NCBI RefSeq assembly: GCF_009861525.1
Contig: NZ_WVHL01000005.1
Span: forward strand, 930,001 to 994,000
Direction of reading: 5' to 3'
From: Pseudomonas sp. LD120
GTDB lineage: Bacteria; Pseudomonadota; Gammaproteobacteria; Pseudomonadales; Pseudomonadaceae
DNA: 64,000 nucleotides
The position numbers and the translations under genes are program-made. This document shows, piece after piece, positions 52,177 through 61,020 of the stretch (the first letter of the stretch is position 1; each line of letters opens with the position of its first letter). The notes under the pieces were generated by a model. The model worked only from the letters and a program-made list of their open reading frames with translations. It had not been told where the DNA came from and ran no database searches.

Positions 52177-54569
52177 TCGTCGTTCTCCAAGTCTTTGGGT
52201 TTCCAGGTTTTCAACAGCAGCGCATTGCTCACCACGCTGACGCTGGACAGGGCCATGGCCGCGCCGGCCAGCACCGGGTTGAGCAGGCCGAACGCTGCCA
52301 GGGGAATGCCTACCAGGTTGTAGGCAAAGGCCCAGAACAGGTTTTGACGAATCTTCGCGTAGGTCTTGCGGCTGATCTCCAGGGCTGCGGGGATCAGCCG
52401 TGGATCGCCGCGCATCAGGGTGATGCCCGCCGCGTGCATGGCCACGTCGGTGCCTGTGCCCATGGCGATGCCAATGTCTGCCGCTGCCAGGGCCGGGGCG
52501 TCGTTGATGCCATCGCCAACCATGGCCACCACGCCGCTCTTTTTCAGCTCGGTGACAGTGGCGGCCTTGTCTGACGGCAACACTTCGGCGTGCACGTCAT
52601 CAATGCCCAGGGCGTCGGCCACGACCTTGGCGCTGCCACGGTTGTCGCCGGTCAGCAGGTGGCTGCTGATGTTACGTGCGCGAAGTTGCCGCACCGCTTG
52701 CAGGGCGCCGGGCTTGAGTGTGTCGCCAAAGGCGAACAGGCCCAGCACCCGGGATTGCGGGCTCTGTTCGATCAGCCAGGACAGGGTCCGGCCCTGGTGT
52801 TCCCAGTCCGTGGCTGCCTGGGCCAGGCTGCCCGGGGTCAGGCCGCTTTCTTCCAGCAGGCGGCGGTTGCCCAGGGCCAGTTGGCGGCCGTTCAGGGTGC
52901 CGGCGATGCCGCGTCCGGTGAGGGACTGGCTGGCGCTGACATCGGCCACTGGCAGTTGGCGTTCCTGGCACAGGTCCAGCACCGCCTTGGCCAGGGGGTG
53001 CTCACTGCCGCGTTGCAGGGCGCCGGCCAGTTGCAGCACGCTGTTGTCGTCGCCCTCCAGGGCCTGCATGTGGGCGATGCGCGGCGTGCCGGAAGTCAGG
53101 GTGCCGGTCTTGTCGAAGACCACCGAGCTGACTTCGTGGGCTCGTTCCAGGGCTTCGGCGTCCTTGATCAGGATGCCGTGGCGGGCGGCCACGCCGGTGC
53201 CGGCCATGATCGCGGTGGGGGTGGCCAGGCCCAGGGCGCAAGGGCAGGCGATCACCAGCACGGCCACCGCATTGATCACTGCGGTTTCCAAGGGGGCGCC
53301 ATACAGCCACCAGCTCACCAGGGTGATCAGCGCCAGCACCAGCACGGTGGGTACGAACACCTGGCTGACCTTGTCCACCAACTTCTGGATCGGTGCCTTG
53401 CCGGCCTGGGCGTCTTCCACCAGGCGAATGATCCGTGCCAGCACGGTTTCCGCGCCGAGGGCCAGGGTGCGCACCAGCAGGCGGCCTTCGCCGTTGATGG
53501 CGCCGCCGGTGACTTTATCCCCGGGCTGCTTGGGCACCGGCAGGCTTTCACCGCTGATCAGCGCTTCGTCGGCATGGCTCTGGCCTTCGATGACGTCGCC
53601 GTCCACCGGAAAGCGCTCGCCGGGCTTGACCAGCACCAGGTCGCCCAGGCGTAGGGCGCTGATGGCGACTTCCTGTTCGCGCCCATCGACGACCTGGATT
53701 GCCCGCTCCGGGCGCAGGGCTTCCAGGGCGCGGATGGCGCTGGCGGTCTGGCGCTTGGCGCGGCTTTCCAGGTATTTGCCCAGCAGTACCAAGGCGATCA
53801 CCACCGCCGAGGCTTCGAAGTACAAGTGCGGCATGCTGCCGGCGGCGGCTGTGGCCCATTCATACAGGCTCAGGCCATAGCCGGCGCTGGTGCCCAGGGC
53901 CACCAGCAGGTCCATGTTGCCGCTGCCGGCGCGCACGGCTTTCCAGGCCGCCACATAGAAGCGCGCACCGAAGATGAATTGCACTGGAGTGGCCAGGGCG
54001 AACTGGGCCCAGGCCGGGAGCATCCAGTGCAGGCCAAAGGGTTGCACCAGCATCGGCAGCACCAGGGGCAGGGCCAGAAGGATGGCCAGGATCAGGCTCC
54101 AGCGTTCGCGGGTCAGATGCTGTTGCGGATCGTCGGCATGATTCTGCTCGGCCTGCCACAGGCTGGCGGAGTAGCCGGCCTGAGTCACGGCGTCGATCAG
54201 CAGTGCCGGGTCGATCTGCCCCAGCAGTTCGAGGTGGGCGCGTTCGGTGGCCAGGTTGACGCTGGCGCCGAGCACTCCGGGGACCTTGTTCAAGGCGCGT
54301 TCGACGCGACCGGCACAGGTGGCGCAAGTCATGCCGCCGATGGCCAGTTCGATGGATTGCACCGGGACGCTGTAGCCGGCGTTCTGCACTGCTTCGAGCA
54401 AGGCGGGCAGGCTGTCTTTCGAGGCTTGAACCCGGGCCTGTTCCGTGGCTAGGTTGACGCTGACGGCACCTGTGCCGGCGACTTTGCCCAGGGCACGTTC
54501 CACGCGACCGGCGCAGCTGGCGCAGGTCATGCCGGCAATCGGCAAGTCGAGGGTGGTTGATTCAGGCAT
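52173..54569 (-). CDS. copA: Cu(I)-exporting P1B-type ATPase
   Basis: 798 residues from ATG at 54569, chosen because GGGAG lies 8 nt upstream; the frame begins at a GTG at 54578. Two HMA metal-binding domains (MTCASC and MTCATC) at the N-terminus are followed by membrane helices, LISGESLP (TGES), VIACPCALGLATPTAIM with the CPC transport motif, VVFDKTGTLTSG (phosphorylation Asp), GSEHPLA and MVGDGINDAPAL. It exports Cu(I) from the cytosol. A CueR operator lies upstream. Confidence 0.97.
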   Translation of the reverse strand: MPESTTLDLPIAGMTCASCAGRVERALGKVAGTGAVSVNLATEQARVQASKDSLPALLEAVQNAGYSVPVQSIELAIGGMTCATCAGRVERALNKVPGVLGASVNLATERAHLELLGQIDPALLIDAVTQAGYSASLWQAEQNHADDPQQHLTRERWSLILAILLALPLVLPMLVQPFGLHWMLPAWAQFALATPVQFIFGARFYVAAWKAVRAGSGNMDLLVALGTSAGYGLSLYEWATAAAGSMPHLYFEASAVVIALVLLGKYLESRAKRQTASAIRALEALRPERAIQVVDGREQEVAISALRLGDLVLVKPGERFPVDGDVIEGQSHADEALISGESLPVPKQPGDKVTGGAINGEGRLLVRTLALGAETVLARIIRLVEDAQAGKAPIQKLVDKVSQVFVPTVLVLALITLVSWWLYGAPLETAVINAVAVLVIACPCALGLATPTAIMAGTGVAARHGILIKDAEALERAHEVSSVVFDKTGTLTSGTPRIAHMQALEGDDNSVLQLAGALQRGSEHPLAKAVLDLCQERQLPVADVSASQSLTGRGIAGTLNGRQLALGNRRLLEESGLTPGSLAQAATDWEHQGRTLSWLIEQSPQSRVLGLFAFGDTLKPGALQAVRQLRARNISSHLLTGDNRGSAKVVADALGIDDVHAEVLPSDKAATVTELKKSGVVAMVGDGINDAPALAAADIGIAMGTGTDVAMHAAGITLMRGDPRLIPAALEISRKTYAKIRQNLFWAFAYNLVGIPLAAFGLLNPVLAGAAMALSSVSVVSNALLLKTWKPKDLENDE

Positions 54570-54605
54570 GACTGACACTCCCTGTAAATATTGCCTACAG
54601 GATCA

Positions 54606-54626
54606 ACCTTGCCACGCGGGCAAGGT
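54606..54626 (-). promoter_or_regulatory. CueR operator of copA-cueR
   Basis: ACCTTGCC-ACGCG-GGCAAGGT is a perfect 8-5-8 inverted repeat, the standard CueR/MerR box. On the minus strand TTGACC (-35) overlaps its start, and the spacer to the -10 region is long (about 19 bp), as MerR regulators require. It lies 37 bp upstream of the copA start. Confidence 0.9.
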
Positions 54627-54720
54627 CAAGGGGGCATTGCCCGGGTGCTTCATTTTGTCCCAGGGCCTGCGCGTTGCACGCCTGACGAGCTCGGGTGCCG
54701 GGCGTGCAGCACGCGGGGCG

Positions 54721-55104
54721 TCAGTATCCCAGGGTGGTGGGCTTGAGGTACATGCCCGAGGCGTTCATGGCGATGCGGTACTTCAGCACGTCGCCGGCCC
54801 GCACGCTGATGTCCTGGGAACCCGGGGCGAGCATGCCAGGATTGCAGCCCGGAGCCTGGCCCGGCAGCAGTTTCAAGCGCAGGGAGACTTTGCCCGGCGG
54901 CAGGTTGAAAGAGGTGCTCTGCTCCTGGAACAGGCGGCCCACCAACTGGTCTTGAACGTACAGGCCGATTTCACAGGAGGTGGCGACTTCCAGGCGCTCC
55001 CTGGAAATGATCAGCACGCCGTAATCTTCCCCGGCGGCCATGGCCGGAGGCGCTGCTGCGAACAGGCCAAGGAGGCCCACGAAGCTGAAAGTTGACCAGC
55101 GCAT
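54721..55104 (-). CDS. Uncharacterised periplasmic protein in the copper cluster
   Basis: 127 residues from ATG at 55104 with AGGAG upstream. A signal peptide (about 1-23, ending PPAMA) precedes a small beta-rich domain with two cysteines (SCEIGLYV and APGCNPG), QLVGRLFQEQSTSFNLPPGKVSLRLKLL and DVLKYRIAMNASGMYLKP. No known metal motif is apparent. It lies between copA and copZ and has no CueR box of its own. I do not recognise the family; a link to copper is positional only. Confidence 0.7.
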   Translation of the reverse strand: MRWSTFSFVGLLGLFAAAPPAMAAGEDYGVLIISRERLEVATSCEIGLYVQDQLVGRLFQEQSTSFNLPPGKVSLRLKLLPGQAPGCNPGMLAPGSQDISVRAGDVLKYRIAMNASGMYLKPTTLGY

Positions 55105-55193
55105 GGCTGAATCTCCTGCTGTGATGTCGTAAGACGTGCAGCTTGGCGGAGCGCGACGCCGATTTCCAGCCCGGCAGATCAATCCGAGACTTG

Positions 55194-55214
55194 ACCTTGC
55201 CACGGTGGCAAGGA
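55194..55214 (+). promoter_or_regulatory. CueR operator of copZ
   Basis: ACCTTGCC-ACGGT-GGCAAGGA is an 8-5-8 repeat with one mismatch at the last base, the same box as upstream of copA. TTGACC (55191-55196) is the -35 element and a long ~19-bp spacer follows. It lies 35 bp upstream of the copZ start. Confidence 0.88.
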
Positions 55215-55249
55215 CAAGACTTCATCTGTCCCAATACAGGAGAAGCGTG

Positions 55250-55447
55250 ATGCAAGTATTCAAGGTTCAAGGCATGTCCTGCGGCCACTGCGTGCGGGCC
55301 ATTACTCAGGTGCTGCAAGGCAAGGACCCGGCGGCTACGGTGCAGGTTGATCTGGCGGCCAAGGAAGTGGCGGTGGAGAGTTGCCTGAGCAACGATGAAG
55401 TGATCGGCCTGATCAGCGAGGAAGGCTACGCCGTGCAGCTCGCGTGA
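55250..55447 (+). CDS. copZ: Copper chaperone (HMA domain)
   Basis: 65 residues from ATG at 55250, with AGGAGAAG upstream. A single HMA domain starts MQVFKVQGMSCGHCVRAI with the CxxC copper site. The rest is ordinary ferredoxin-like fold sequence (VQVDLAAKEVAVESCLS, GLISEEGYAVQL). It binds Cu(I) and passes it to CopA or CueR. The CueR box upstream indicates copper induction. Confidence 0.93.
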   Translation: MQVFKVQGMSCGHCVRAITQVLQGKDPAATVQVDLAAKEVAVESCLSNDEVIGLISEEGYAVQLA

Positions 55448-55539
55448 GCCTTTTTAATAGTTAGCGACCTATCGGAATGTTCAAGGCGTCCAAGCGCGGC
55501 TAAACTGTGCGACCGCTGACCCACGCTCGCTTGGATGCT

Positions 55540-56736
55540 ATGAACCTGCGCACAATCTTGATTCTCGGCGCCTTGAGCGCCTTCGGTCCTTTGGCCATCG
55601 ATTTTTATTTGCCGGCATTTCCGTCGATGGCCCTGGCCTTCGGCACCGATGAAAAGCACGTTCAACTGACCCTGGCGGCCTACTTCCTTGGTTTGTCCAT
55701 TGGCCAACTGGCTTATGGTCCGGTGGCTGATCGTTTTGGGCGGCGCCTGCCGCTGCTGGTGGGGGTGGGGCTGTTCACCCTGGCCTCGCTGGCCTGTGCC
55801 TACGCCCCCGATCTTGACTGGCTGATTGGGGCGCGCTTCGTCCAGGCCCTGGGCGGCTGCGCCGGGATGGTGATTTCCCGTGCGGTGGTCAGTGACAAAT
55901 GCGATGCGGTGGGGTCGGCCAAGGTGTTCTCGCAACTGATGCTGGTGATGGGGTTGGCGCCGATCCTGGCACCGATGTTGGGCGGGTTGCTGGTCAACCT
56001 CTACGGTTGGCAATCGATCTTCATCATGCTTACCGTGTTCAGCGCCCTGTCGGGGGTGGCGGTTGCTCTGGGCCTGCCGGAAAGCATGCCGGCCAATCGC
56101 CCGCGCTTGCCGTTGTCAGGGGCGTTTCGCCAATACGGTTTGCTGCTGGCGGACCGGGTGTTCCTCGGTCATGCCTTGACCGGCGGTATCGCCATCGCCG
56201 GGATGTTCTCTTACATCGCCGGTTCACCTTTTGTCTTTATCAAGCTTTACGACGTGCCGGCGGAGCACTTCGGCTGGTTCTTCGGGATCAATGCCGGTGG
56301 TTTCATTCTGGTCGCGCAGATCAATGCGCGGCTGTTGGCCAAGCGCGGCCCGGCCTTTTTACTGGCCCGCACCGTGTGGATCTACCTGGCGGCCGGGTTG
56401 ACCTTGCTGGCGGTCAGCGCCTTGCATACTCGCGCGCTATGGCCGCTGCTGTTGCCGCTGTTTGTGTGCATCGCCAGCTTGGGTTGCATCATTCCCAACG
56501 CAGCCGCCTGTGCCATGAACGGTCAGGGCGCGCGGGCCGGCAGCGCCTCGGCCATGCTCGGCTGCCTGCAGTTCAGCGTGGCTGCGGGCGCGGCGTATTT
56601 GGTCGGTGTGTTGCACGATGGCAGCGCCATGCCGATGGCCATGGTCATCAGCCTGTGCGGTGTGCTGGCGGTGAGCATGGCGGTCATGACCCGGCGTTTG
56701 CAGAATGCCCGGGCGCTGAAGGCCGCCGAGCTCTGA
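55540..56736 (+). CDS. Bcr/CflA-family multidrug efflux MFS transporter
   Basis: 398 residues, 12 hydrophobic segments. The N-terminus FGPLAIDFYLPAFPSMALAFGTD and the ADRFGRRLPLL motif A are typical of Bcr/CflA. Later AQINARLLAKRGPAF is also seen in this family. Such proteins use the proton gradient to export drugs such as bicyclomycin or chloramphenicol. The start is chosen by family N-terminus since no clear RBS precedes it. Confidence 0.92.
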   Translation: MNLRTILILGALSAFGPLAIDFYLPAFPSMALAFGTDEKHVQLTLAAYFLGLSIGQLAYGPVADRFGRRLPLLVGVGLFTLASLACAYAPDLDWLIGARFVQALGGCAGMVISRAVVSDKCDAVGSAKVFSQLMLVMGLAPILAPMLGGLLVNLYGWQSIFIMLTVFSALSGVAVALGLPESMPANRPRLPLSGAFRQYGLLLADRVFLGHALTGGIAIAGMFSYIAGSPFVFIKLYDVPAEHFGWFFGINAGGFILVAQINARLLAKRGPAFLLARTVWIYLAAGLTLLAVSALHTRALWPLLLPLFVCIASLGCIIPNAAACAMNGQGARAGSASAMLGCLQFSVAAGAAYLVGVLHDGSAMPMAMVISLCGVLAVSMAVMTRRLQNARALKAAEL

Positions 56737-56737
56737 G

Positions 56738-56914
56738 TCAGCCAGCGGCGCGTTGATCTTGGGGGATCTGGTGCGGAGCCTGCAAGCGCGCTTGCAAGGT
56801 CTGGGCGAAGGCTCGGGCCTCGGCCTCGCTGCGAAAGGTCACGCCATGTTGGTCGAGGCGTACCTGCCATTGAGGGCCTTGTGGGGTTGCCAATTCTTTT
56901 ATCAGGATCTTCAT
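56738..56914 (-). CDS. 58-residue conserved-looking small protein
   Basis: From ATG at 56914 with a near-perfect AGGAGGT site. The product is small and soluble: MKILIKELATPQGPQWQVRL, then SEAEARAFAQTLQARL. The pattern (input argument, query residues, then an alanine-rich helix) suggests a compact alpha/beta domain, but I do not recognise a family. The strong RBS and good codon use support translation. It starts 1 bp past the Bcr/CflA stop on the opposite strand, so the 3' ends converge. Confidence 0.65.
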   Translation of the reverse strand: MKILIKELATPQGPQWQVRLDQHGVTFRSEAEARAFAQTLQARLQAPHQIPQDQRAAG

Positions 56915-57057
56915 TGCTGACCTCCTAACGCTAAAAGAGTGCGGTGCAAGGGGGGCAGTGTAGACCTGAATACGGTCAGAAATATGACCGAAATCAACTC
57001 TCTGATTGATGACCACCAGCGCGTTTTGAGGAGCGCTGGTCGCCGTCTGTCGTGGCC

Positions 57058-58071
57058 TTAGAAACCTTCCAGAACGATCTTGCCCTTGGCCTTGCCACTC
57101 TCCAGCAGAGCATGGGCACGGCGCAGGTTGGCGGCGTTGATCTGGCCGAAATGTTCACCCACGGTGGTCTTCAGCGTGCCGGCGTCGATCAGATCGGCGA
57201 CCTTGTTGAGCAGCACGTGCTGTTCCTGCATGTCGGCGGTCTCGAACAGCGAACGGGTGTACATGAACTCCCAGTGCAGCGACAGGCTCTTGCGCTTGAG
57301 CTTGGTCACGTCGAGGCTTTTCGGATCGTCGATCAAGGCCAGCTTGCCCTGGGGCGCGAGGGCTGCCACCAGCTCATCGAGGTGCGCATCGGTCTGGGTC
57401 AGGCTGGCGACGTGGGTGATTTGATCGATGCCAATGCGCTTGAGTTCGGTGCTCAATGGCAGGCTGTGATCCACCACCGCATGGGCCCCCAGTTCGCGGA
57501 CCCAGGCTTGGGTCTTTTCGCGGGAGGCGCTGCCAATCACCTTGAGCCCGGTGAGTTGGCGCGCCAGTTGTGTGAGGATCGAACCGACGCCGCCGGCGGC
57601 CCCGACAATCAGCAGGCTCTGGCCCTGGTCGCCGGTGTCTTGCCGGATTTGCAGGCGCTCGAACAACAGTTCCCAAGCGGTGATCGCGGTCAGTGGCAGG
57701 GCGGCCGCTTCGGCAAAGCCCAGGCTCTTGGGCATGTGGCCGACAATCCGTTCATCCACCGTGTGCAGTTGGCTGTTGCCCCCGGCCCGAGCGATGGAGC
57801 CGGCATAGAACACCCGGTCGCCGACCTTGAACAGGCTGACCTCGCTGCCCACGGCCTTGACCACACCGGCCACGTCCCAGCCCAGTACCTTGGCCGCGCC
57901 GTCTTCGGGCTGCACGTTCTGGCGCACCTTGGTGTCCACCGGGTTGACCGAGATGGCTCTGACTTCCACCAGCAGGTCGCGAGGGCCGGCGACTGGCTCG
58001 GGCAGTTCGATGTCCTGCAGGGACTGGTGGTCGTCGATCGGCAGGGAGGCGTAATAGGCGATGGCTTTCAT
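57058..58071 (-). CDS. Zinc-type alcohol dehydrogenase / quinone oxidoreductase family
   Basis: 337 residues. The N-terminal GroES-like domain starts MKAIAYYASLPIDDHQSLQDIELP with VRAISVNPVDTKVR; the nucleotide-binding domain has LLIVGAAGGVGSILTQLA (GGVG cofactor loop). The structural-zinc cysteines of alcohol dehydrogenases are absent, which fits zinc-independent quinone oxidoreductases using NADPH. It is 31 bp downstream of the ABM monooxygenase gene, so the two are co-transcribed, probably in quinone or aldehyde detoxification. Confidence 0.9.
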   Translation of the reverse strand: MKAIAYYASLPIDDHQSLQDIELPEPVAGPRDLLVEVRAISVNPVDTKVRQNVQPEDGAAKVLGWDVAGVVKAVGSEVSLFKVGDRVFYAGSIARAGGNSQLHTVDERIVGHMPKSLGFAEAAALPLTAITAWELLFERLQIRQDTGDQGQSLLIVGAAGGVGSILTQLARQLTGLKVIGSASREKTQAWVRELGAHAVVDHSLPLSTELKRIGIDQITHVASLTQTDAHLDELVAALAPQGKLALIDDPKSLDVTKLKRKSLSLHWEFMYTRSLFETADMQEQHVLLNKVADLIDAGTLKTTVGEHFGQINAANLRRAHALLESGKAKGKIVLEGF

Positions 58072-58102
58072 GGTGAATTCCTGATGTGGGGAGAAAGAAG
58101 GG

Positions 58103-58396
58103 TCAGACGATCAGTTGCAGGCGCTTGAGCTCGAAGTGCTCGATCGCTTCGCGGGTCTGGGCGATGAAGTGTTGGAAGTGCGCGGTGTGGTTGTGAAATT
58201 CCAGGGCCGCTTCATCGTCCCAGCGTTCCAGCACATAGAAAGTGCCCGGTTGCGCGGCGTCCTCATGCAGCTCGTAGGACTGGCAGCCGGCTTCGGCGCG
58301 GCTGGGCGGGACCAGGGCGCTGAGTTCGCGCTTGAGAACGTCTTGCTGCTGGGGCTTGGCAATCAGCGTCGCAATCGCGGTAAAGGCTTGGGACAT
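58103..58396 (-). CDS. Putative quinol monooxygenase (ABM domain, YgiN-like)
   Basis: 97 residues, one antibiotic-biosynthesis-monooxygenase domain: FTAIATLIAKPQQQDVLKREL, ESYELHEDAAQPGTFYVLERWDDEAALEFHNHTAHFQ. YgiN-type enzymes oxidise quinols; no cofactor motif is expected. It is divergent from the LysR gene with about 118 bp between them and is followed by the quinone oxidoreductase gene, which suggests LysR control of both. Confidence 0.87.
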   Translation of the reverse strand: MSQAFTAIATLIAKPQQQDVLKRELSALVPPSRAEAGCQSYELHEDAAQPGTFYVLERWDDEAALEFHNHTAHFQHFIAQTREAIEHFELKRLQLIV

Positions 58397-58514
58397 GGGG
58401 CTTTCCTCAGGGGAGTCAGGCGATGGGGCCGATCATTGGCTATTTCCCCTGAAGATAAAACCCGCTAAAAGAGCAGTCTCTTTCAATATTTTTTTGATAA
58501 TCCAGGGGCGACCC

Positions 58515-59426
58515 GTGCTGCGATTCGATGACCTGCAGTTGTTTGTGCGTGCCGCGGACCTGGGCAGCCTGTCGGCGGCGGCCCGGGTCATGGACCTGTC
58601 GCCGGCGGTGGCCAGCGCCGCCCTCAAGCGCATTGAAGAACACCTGGGCGCGCGTCTGCTGGCCCGCTCGACCCGCAGCCTGCGCCTGACCGCCGAGGGC
58701 GAGGGCTTTCTCGAGTACGCCCGCGCCGCGTTGAGTAATCTGGAGGAAGGGCGGCGCTTGTTGGCCAGTGGGCAGGATCAGGTCAGCGGCGTATTGCAAC
58801 TGTCCGCGCCTTCGGACTTTGGCCGCAACCTGCTGCTGCCCTGGCTCGACGAGTTTCAGCGTGCCTACCCCAAGCTCAGTGTGCGCCTGCTGCTGGGGGA
58901 CCGGATTGCCGACCTGTTCCGCCAGCCGGTGGATATCGCCCTGCGTTACGGCGAGCCGGAAGACTCCAGTCTGGTGGCCTTGCCAGTGGCCCCAGACAAC
59001 CGCCGGGTGCTGTGCGCCGCTCCCCGCTACCTGGCGCGGCACGGCGAGCCGCGCCAGTTGGAGCAACTGGCCCAGCACAACTGCCTGCTTTACATGCTCG
59101 ACAGCCGGGCGCATGACCTCTGGAGCTTTTTTGACGGCAAGCGCGAGGTGAGCCTGACCGTCAGCGGCGACCGCTTGAGCGACGATGCCGATGTGGTGCG
59201 GCGCTGGGCCGTGGCCGGCGAGGGGATTGCCTACAAGTCCTGGCTGGACGTGGCCGGCGATGTACTCGCCGGTCGCCTGCAGATACTGCTGCCGGAGCTG
59301 CGCTGCGAAGGCGCGTCGCTGAACCTGCTGTGCACCCATCGGGCGCACTTGAGCAAGCCGGTGAAACTGCTGCGCGATCTGCTTCAGGCCCGCTGCGCCC
59401 AGATCATCGCCCAGCGCCCGCTATAG
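58515..59426 (+). CDS. LysR-family transcriptional regulator
   Basis: 303 residues from GTG at 58515. The N-terminal winged HTH is LRFDDLQLFVRAADLGSLSAAARVMDLSPAVASAALKRIEEHLGARLLARSTRSLRLT. The effector-binding domain follows (about 90-300). The frame is open upstream but the HTH begins at VLRFDDL. It probably controls the divergent monooxygenase-oxidoreductase pair. A short gap separates it from the MFS gene. Confidence 0.93.
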   Translation: MLRFDDLQLFVRAADLGSLSAAARVMDLSPAVASAALKRIEEHLGARLLARSTRSLRLTAEGEGFLEYARAALSNLEEGRRLLASGQDQVSGVLQLSAPSDFGRNLLLPWLDEFQRAYPKLSVRLLLGDRIADLFRQPVDIALRYGEPEDSSLVALPVAPDNRRVLCAAPRYLARHGEPRQLEQLAQHNCLLYMLDSRAHDLWSFFDGKREVSLTVSGDRLSDDADVVRRWAVAGEGIAYKSWLDVAGDVLAGRLQILLPELRCEGASLNLLCTHRAHLSKPVKLLRDLLQARCAQIIAQRPL

Positions 59427-59565
59427 GGGCGGCCAGGCGGCGCTGCGTTTGCCGATGGGCCCCGCCCGGCGTCGCTGGCGGACGCGAACAGGTCGCCCTC
59501 GGCAATCAGCCCCGGCCTCGATCCCGCACACTCCAACGGTCAAGCATTGCACCGGGGGAACGGGT

Positions 59566-60942
59566 ATGGGAATACAGGGATACAGCGCTGCAGAGCGCCT
59601 GGAACGGCTACCCATCAGCGGTTATCACCGGCTGATTTTCATCATCATTGCCCTGGCGTTTTTCTTCGACTCCATGGACCTGGCGATGATGACTTTCCTC
59701 TTGGGCTCGATCAAAGCCGAGTTCGGCCTGAGCTCGGCCCAGGCTGGGCTGCTGGCCAGTTCGAGCTTCTTTGGCATGGTTCTGGGCGCCTCACTGTCGG
59801 GCCTGCTGGCCGACCGCTTCGGGCGCAAGCCGGTGTTCCAGTGGAGCATCGTGCTCTGGGGCCTGGCCAGTTACCTGTGTTCCACCGCCCAGAGCGTGGA
59901 CAGCCTGACCCTGTTCCGGGTGCTGCTGGGGATCGGCATGGGCATGGAGTTTCCCATCGCCCAATCGATGCTCTCGGAGATGATTCCGGCGCAGCGCCGT
60001 GGGCGCTACATCGCTTTGATGGACGGCTTCTGGCCCCTGGGTTTCGTCGCTGCCGGGGTGCTGTCGTACTTTCTGTTGCCGCTGATCGGCTGGCGGGACA
60101 TCTTCCTGGTGCTGGCGATTCCGGCGGTGTTCGTGCTGGTGATCCGCTTCTTCATTCCCGAGTCGCCACGCTGGCTGGAGCAGGCTGGGCGTCATGCCGA
60201 TGCGGACCGCGTGCTGGGTGACATCGAGAACAAGGTACGGGCTTCCCTGGGCACGGCGCAGTTGCCGGAGCCGGTGCGCCTGCCACGCATCGACAGTGTG
60301 CCGGGGCACTTCTTCTGCGCGCTGAAACAGATCTGGTCACCGCTGTACCGGCAACGCACGATGATGATCTGGAGCCTGTGGTTCTTTGCCCTGCTGGGTT
60401 TCTACGGGCTGACTTCGTGGCTCAGCGCGTTGTTGCAGCAGTCGGGTTTTGCCGTGACCCAGTCGGTGTACTACACGGTGCTGATTTCCCTGGGCGGGAT
60501 TCCCGGCTTCCTCATGGCCGCCTGGCTGGTGGAGCGCTGGGGGCGCAAGCCCGTGTGCATCGTTACCTTGCTCGGCGGTGGGATCATGGCTTTTTTCTAC
60601 GGCCAGAGTGCGGTGTTTGGCGGCAATGTCAGCCTATTGATCGGCACTGGCCTGTTGATGCAGTTCTTTCTGTTCGGTATGTGGGCAGTGCTCTACACCT
60701 ACACCCCGGAGCTGTACCCGACGTCGGCCCGGGCCACGGGCTCAGGCTTTGCATCGGCCGTTGGCCGGATCGGATCGCTGCTGGGGCCTTTGGTGACCGG
60801 GCTGGTGTTTCCCATCACCGGGCAGGGCGGGGTGTTCGCCTTGGGGGCGGCGTGTTTTGTGATTGCGGCGGTGGTGGTGTGGGTGTTCGGGATGGAGACC
60901 CGGGGCAAGACGCTAGAGGCGTTGAGCGAGGCGGGGCGCTGA
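59566..60942 (+). CDS. MFS transporter (sugar/acid:H+ symporter type)
   Basis: 458 residues from ATG at 59566, with GGGGGAA upstream. Twelve helices, with motif A GLLADRFGRKPVFQ and a RIVLWG-like turn, then a second GRKPVCIV in the C-terminal half and a PESPRWL end of helix six, as in the aromatic acid and niacin symporter group. The substrate cannot be read. It lies downstream of the LysR gene on the same strand, so the two may be co-regulated. Confidence 0.87.
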   Translation: MGIQGYSAAERLERLPISGYHRLIFIIIALAFFFDSMDLAMMTFLLGSIKAEFGLSSAQAGLLASSSFFGMVLGASLSGLLADRFGRKPVFQWSIVLWGLASYLCSTAQSVDSLTLFRVLLGIGMGMEFPIAQSMLSEMIPAQRRGRYIALMDGFWPLGFVAAGVLSYFLLPLIGWRDIFLVLAIPAVFVLVIRFFIPESPRWLEQAGRHADADRVLGDIENKVRASLGTAQLPEPVRLPRIDSVPGHFFCALKQIWSPLYRQRTMMIWSLWFFALLGFYGLTSWLSALLQQSGFAVTQSVYYTVLISLGGIPGFLMAAWLVERWGRKPVCIVTLLGGGIMAFFYGQSAVFGGNVSLLIGTGLLMQFFLFGMWAVLYTYTPELYPTSARATGSGFASAVGRIGSLLGPLVTGLVFPITGQGGVFALGAACFVIAAVVVWVFGMETRGKTLEALSEAGR

Positions 60943-60969
60943 CAGAAAGAGGCGCTGGAGCTTCGCCGA

Positions 60970-61007
60970 CCAGCCGGCCCCCACAGGTTCGGGTGGGAGC
61001 CGGCTGG
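60970..61007. terminator. Bidirectional REP-type hairpin between two convergent genes
   Basis: CCAGCCGGC-C-CCCAC (60970-60984) pairs with GTGGG-A-GCCGGCTGG (60993-61007): 14 pairs with one mismatch and an 8-nt loop. The right arm is a standard REP (GTGGGAGCCGGC...). It sits between the MFS and adenine deaminase genes, which converge. Confidence 0.8.
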
Positions 61008-61020
61008 CCGGTCCAGGGCG

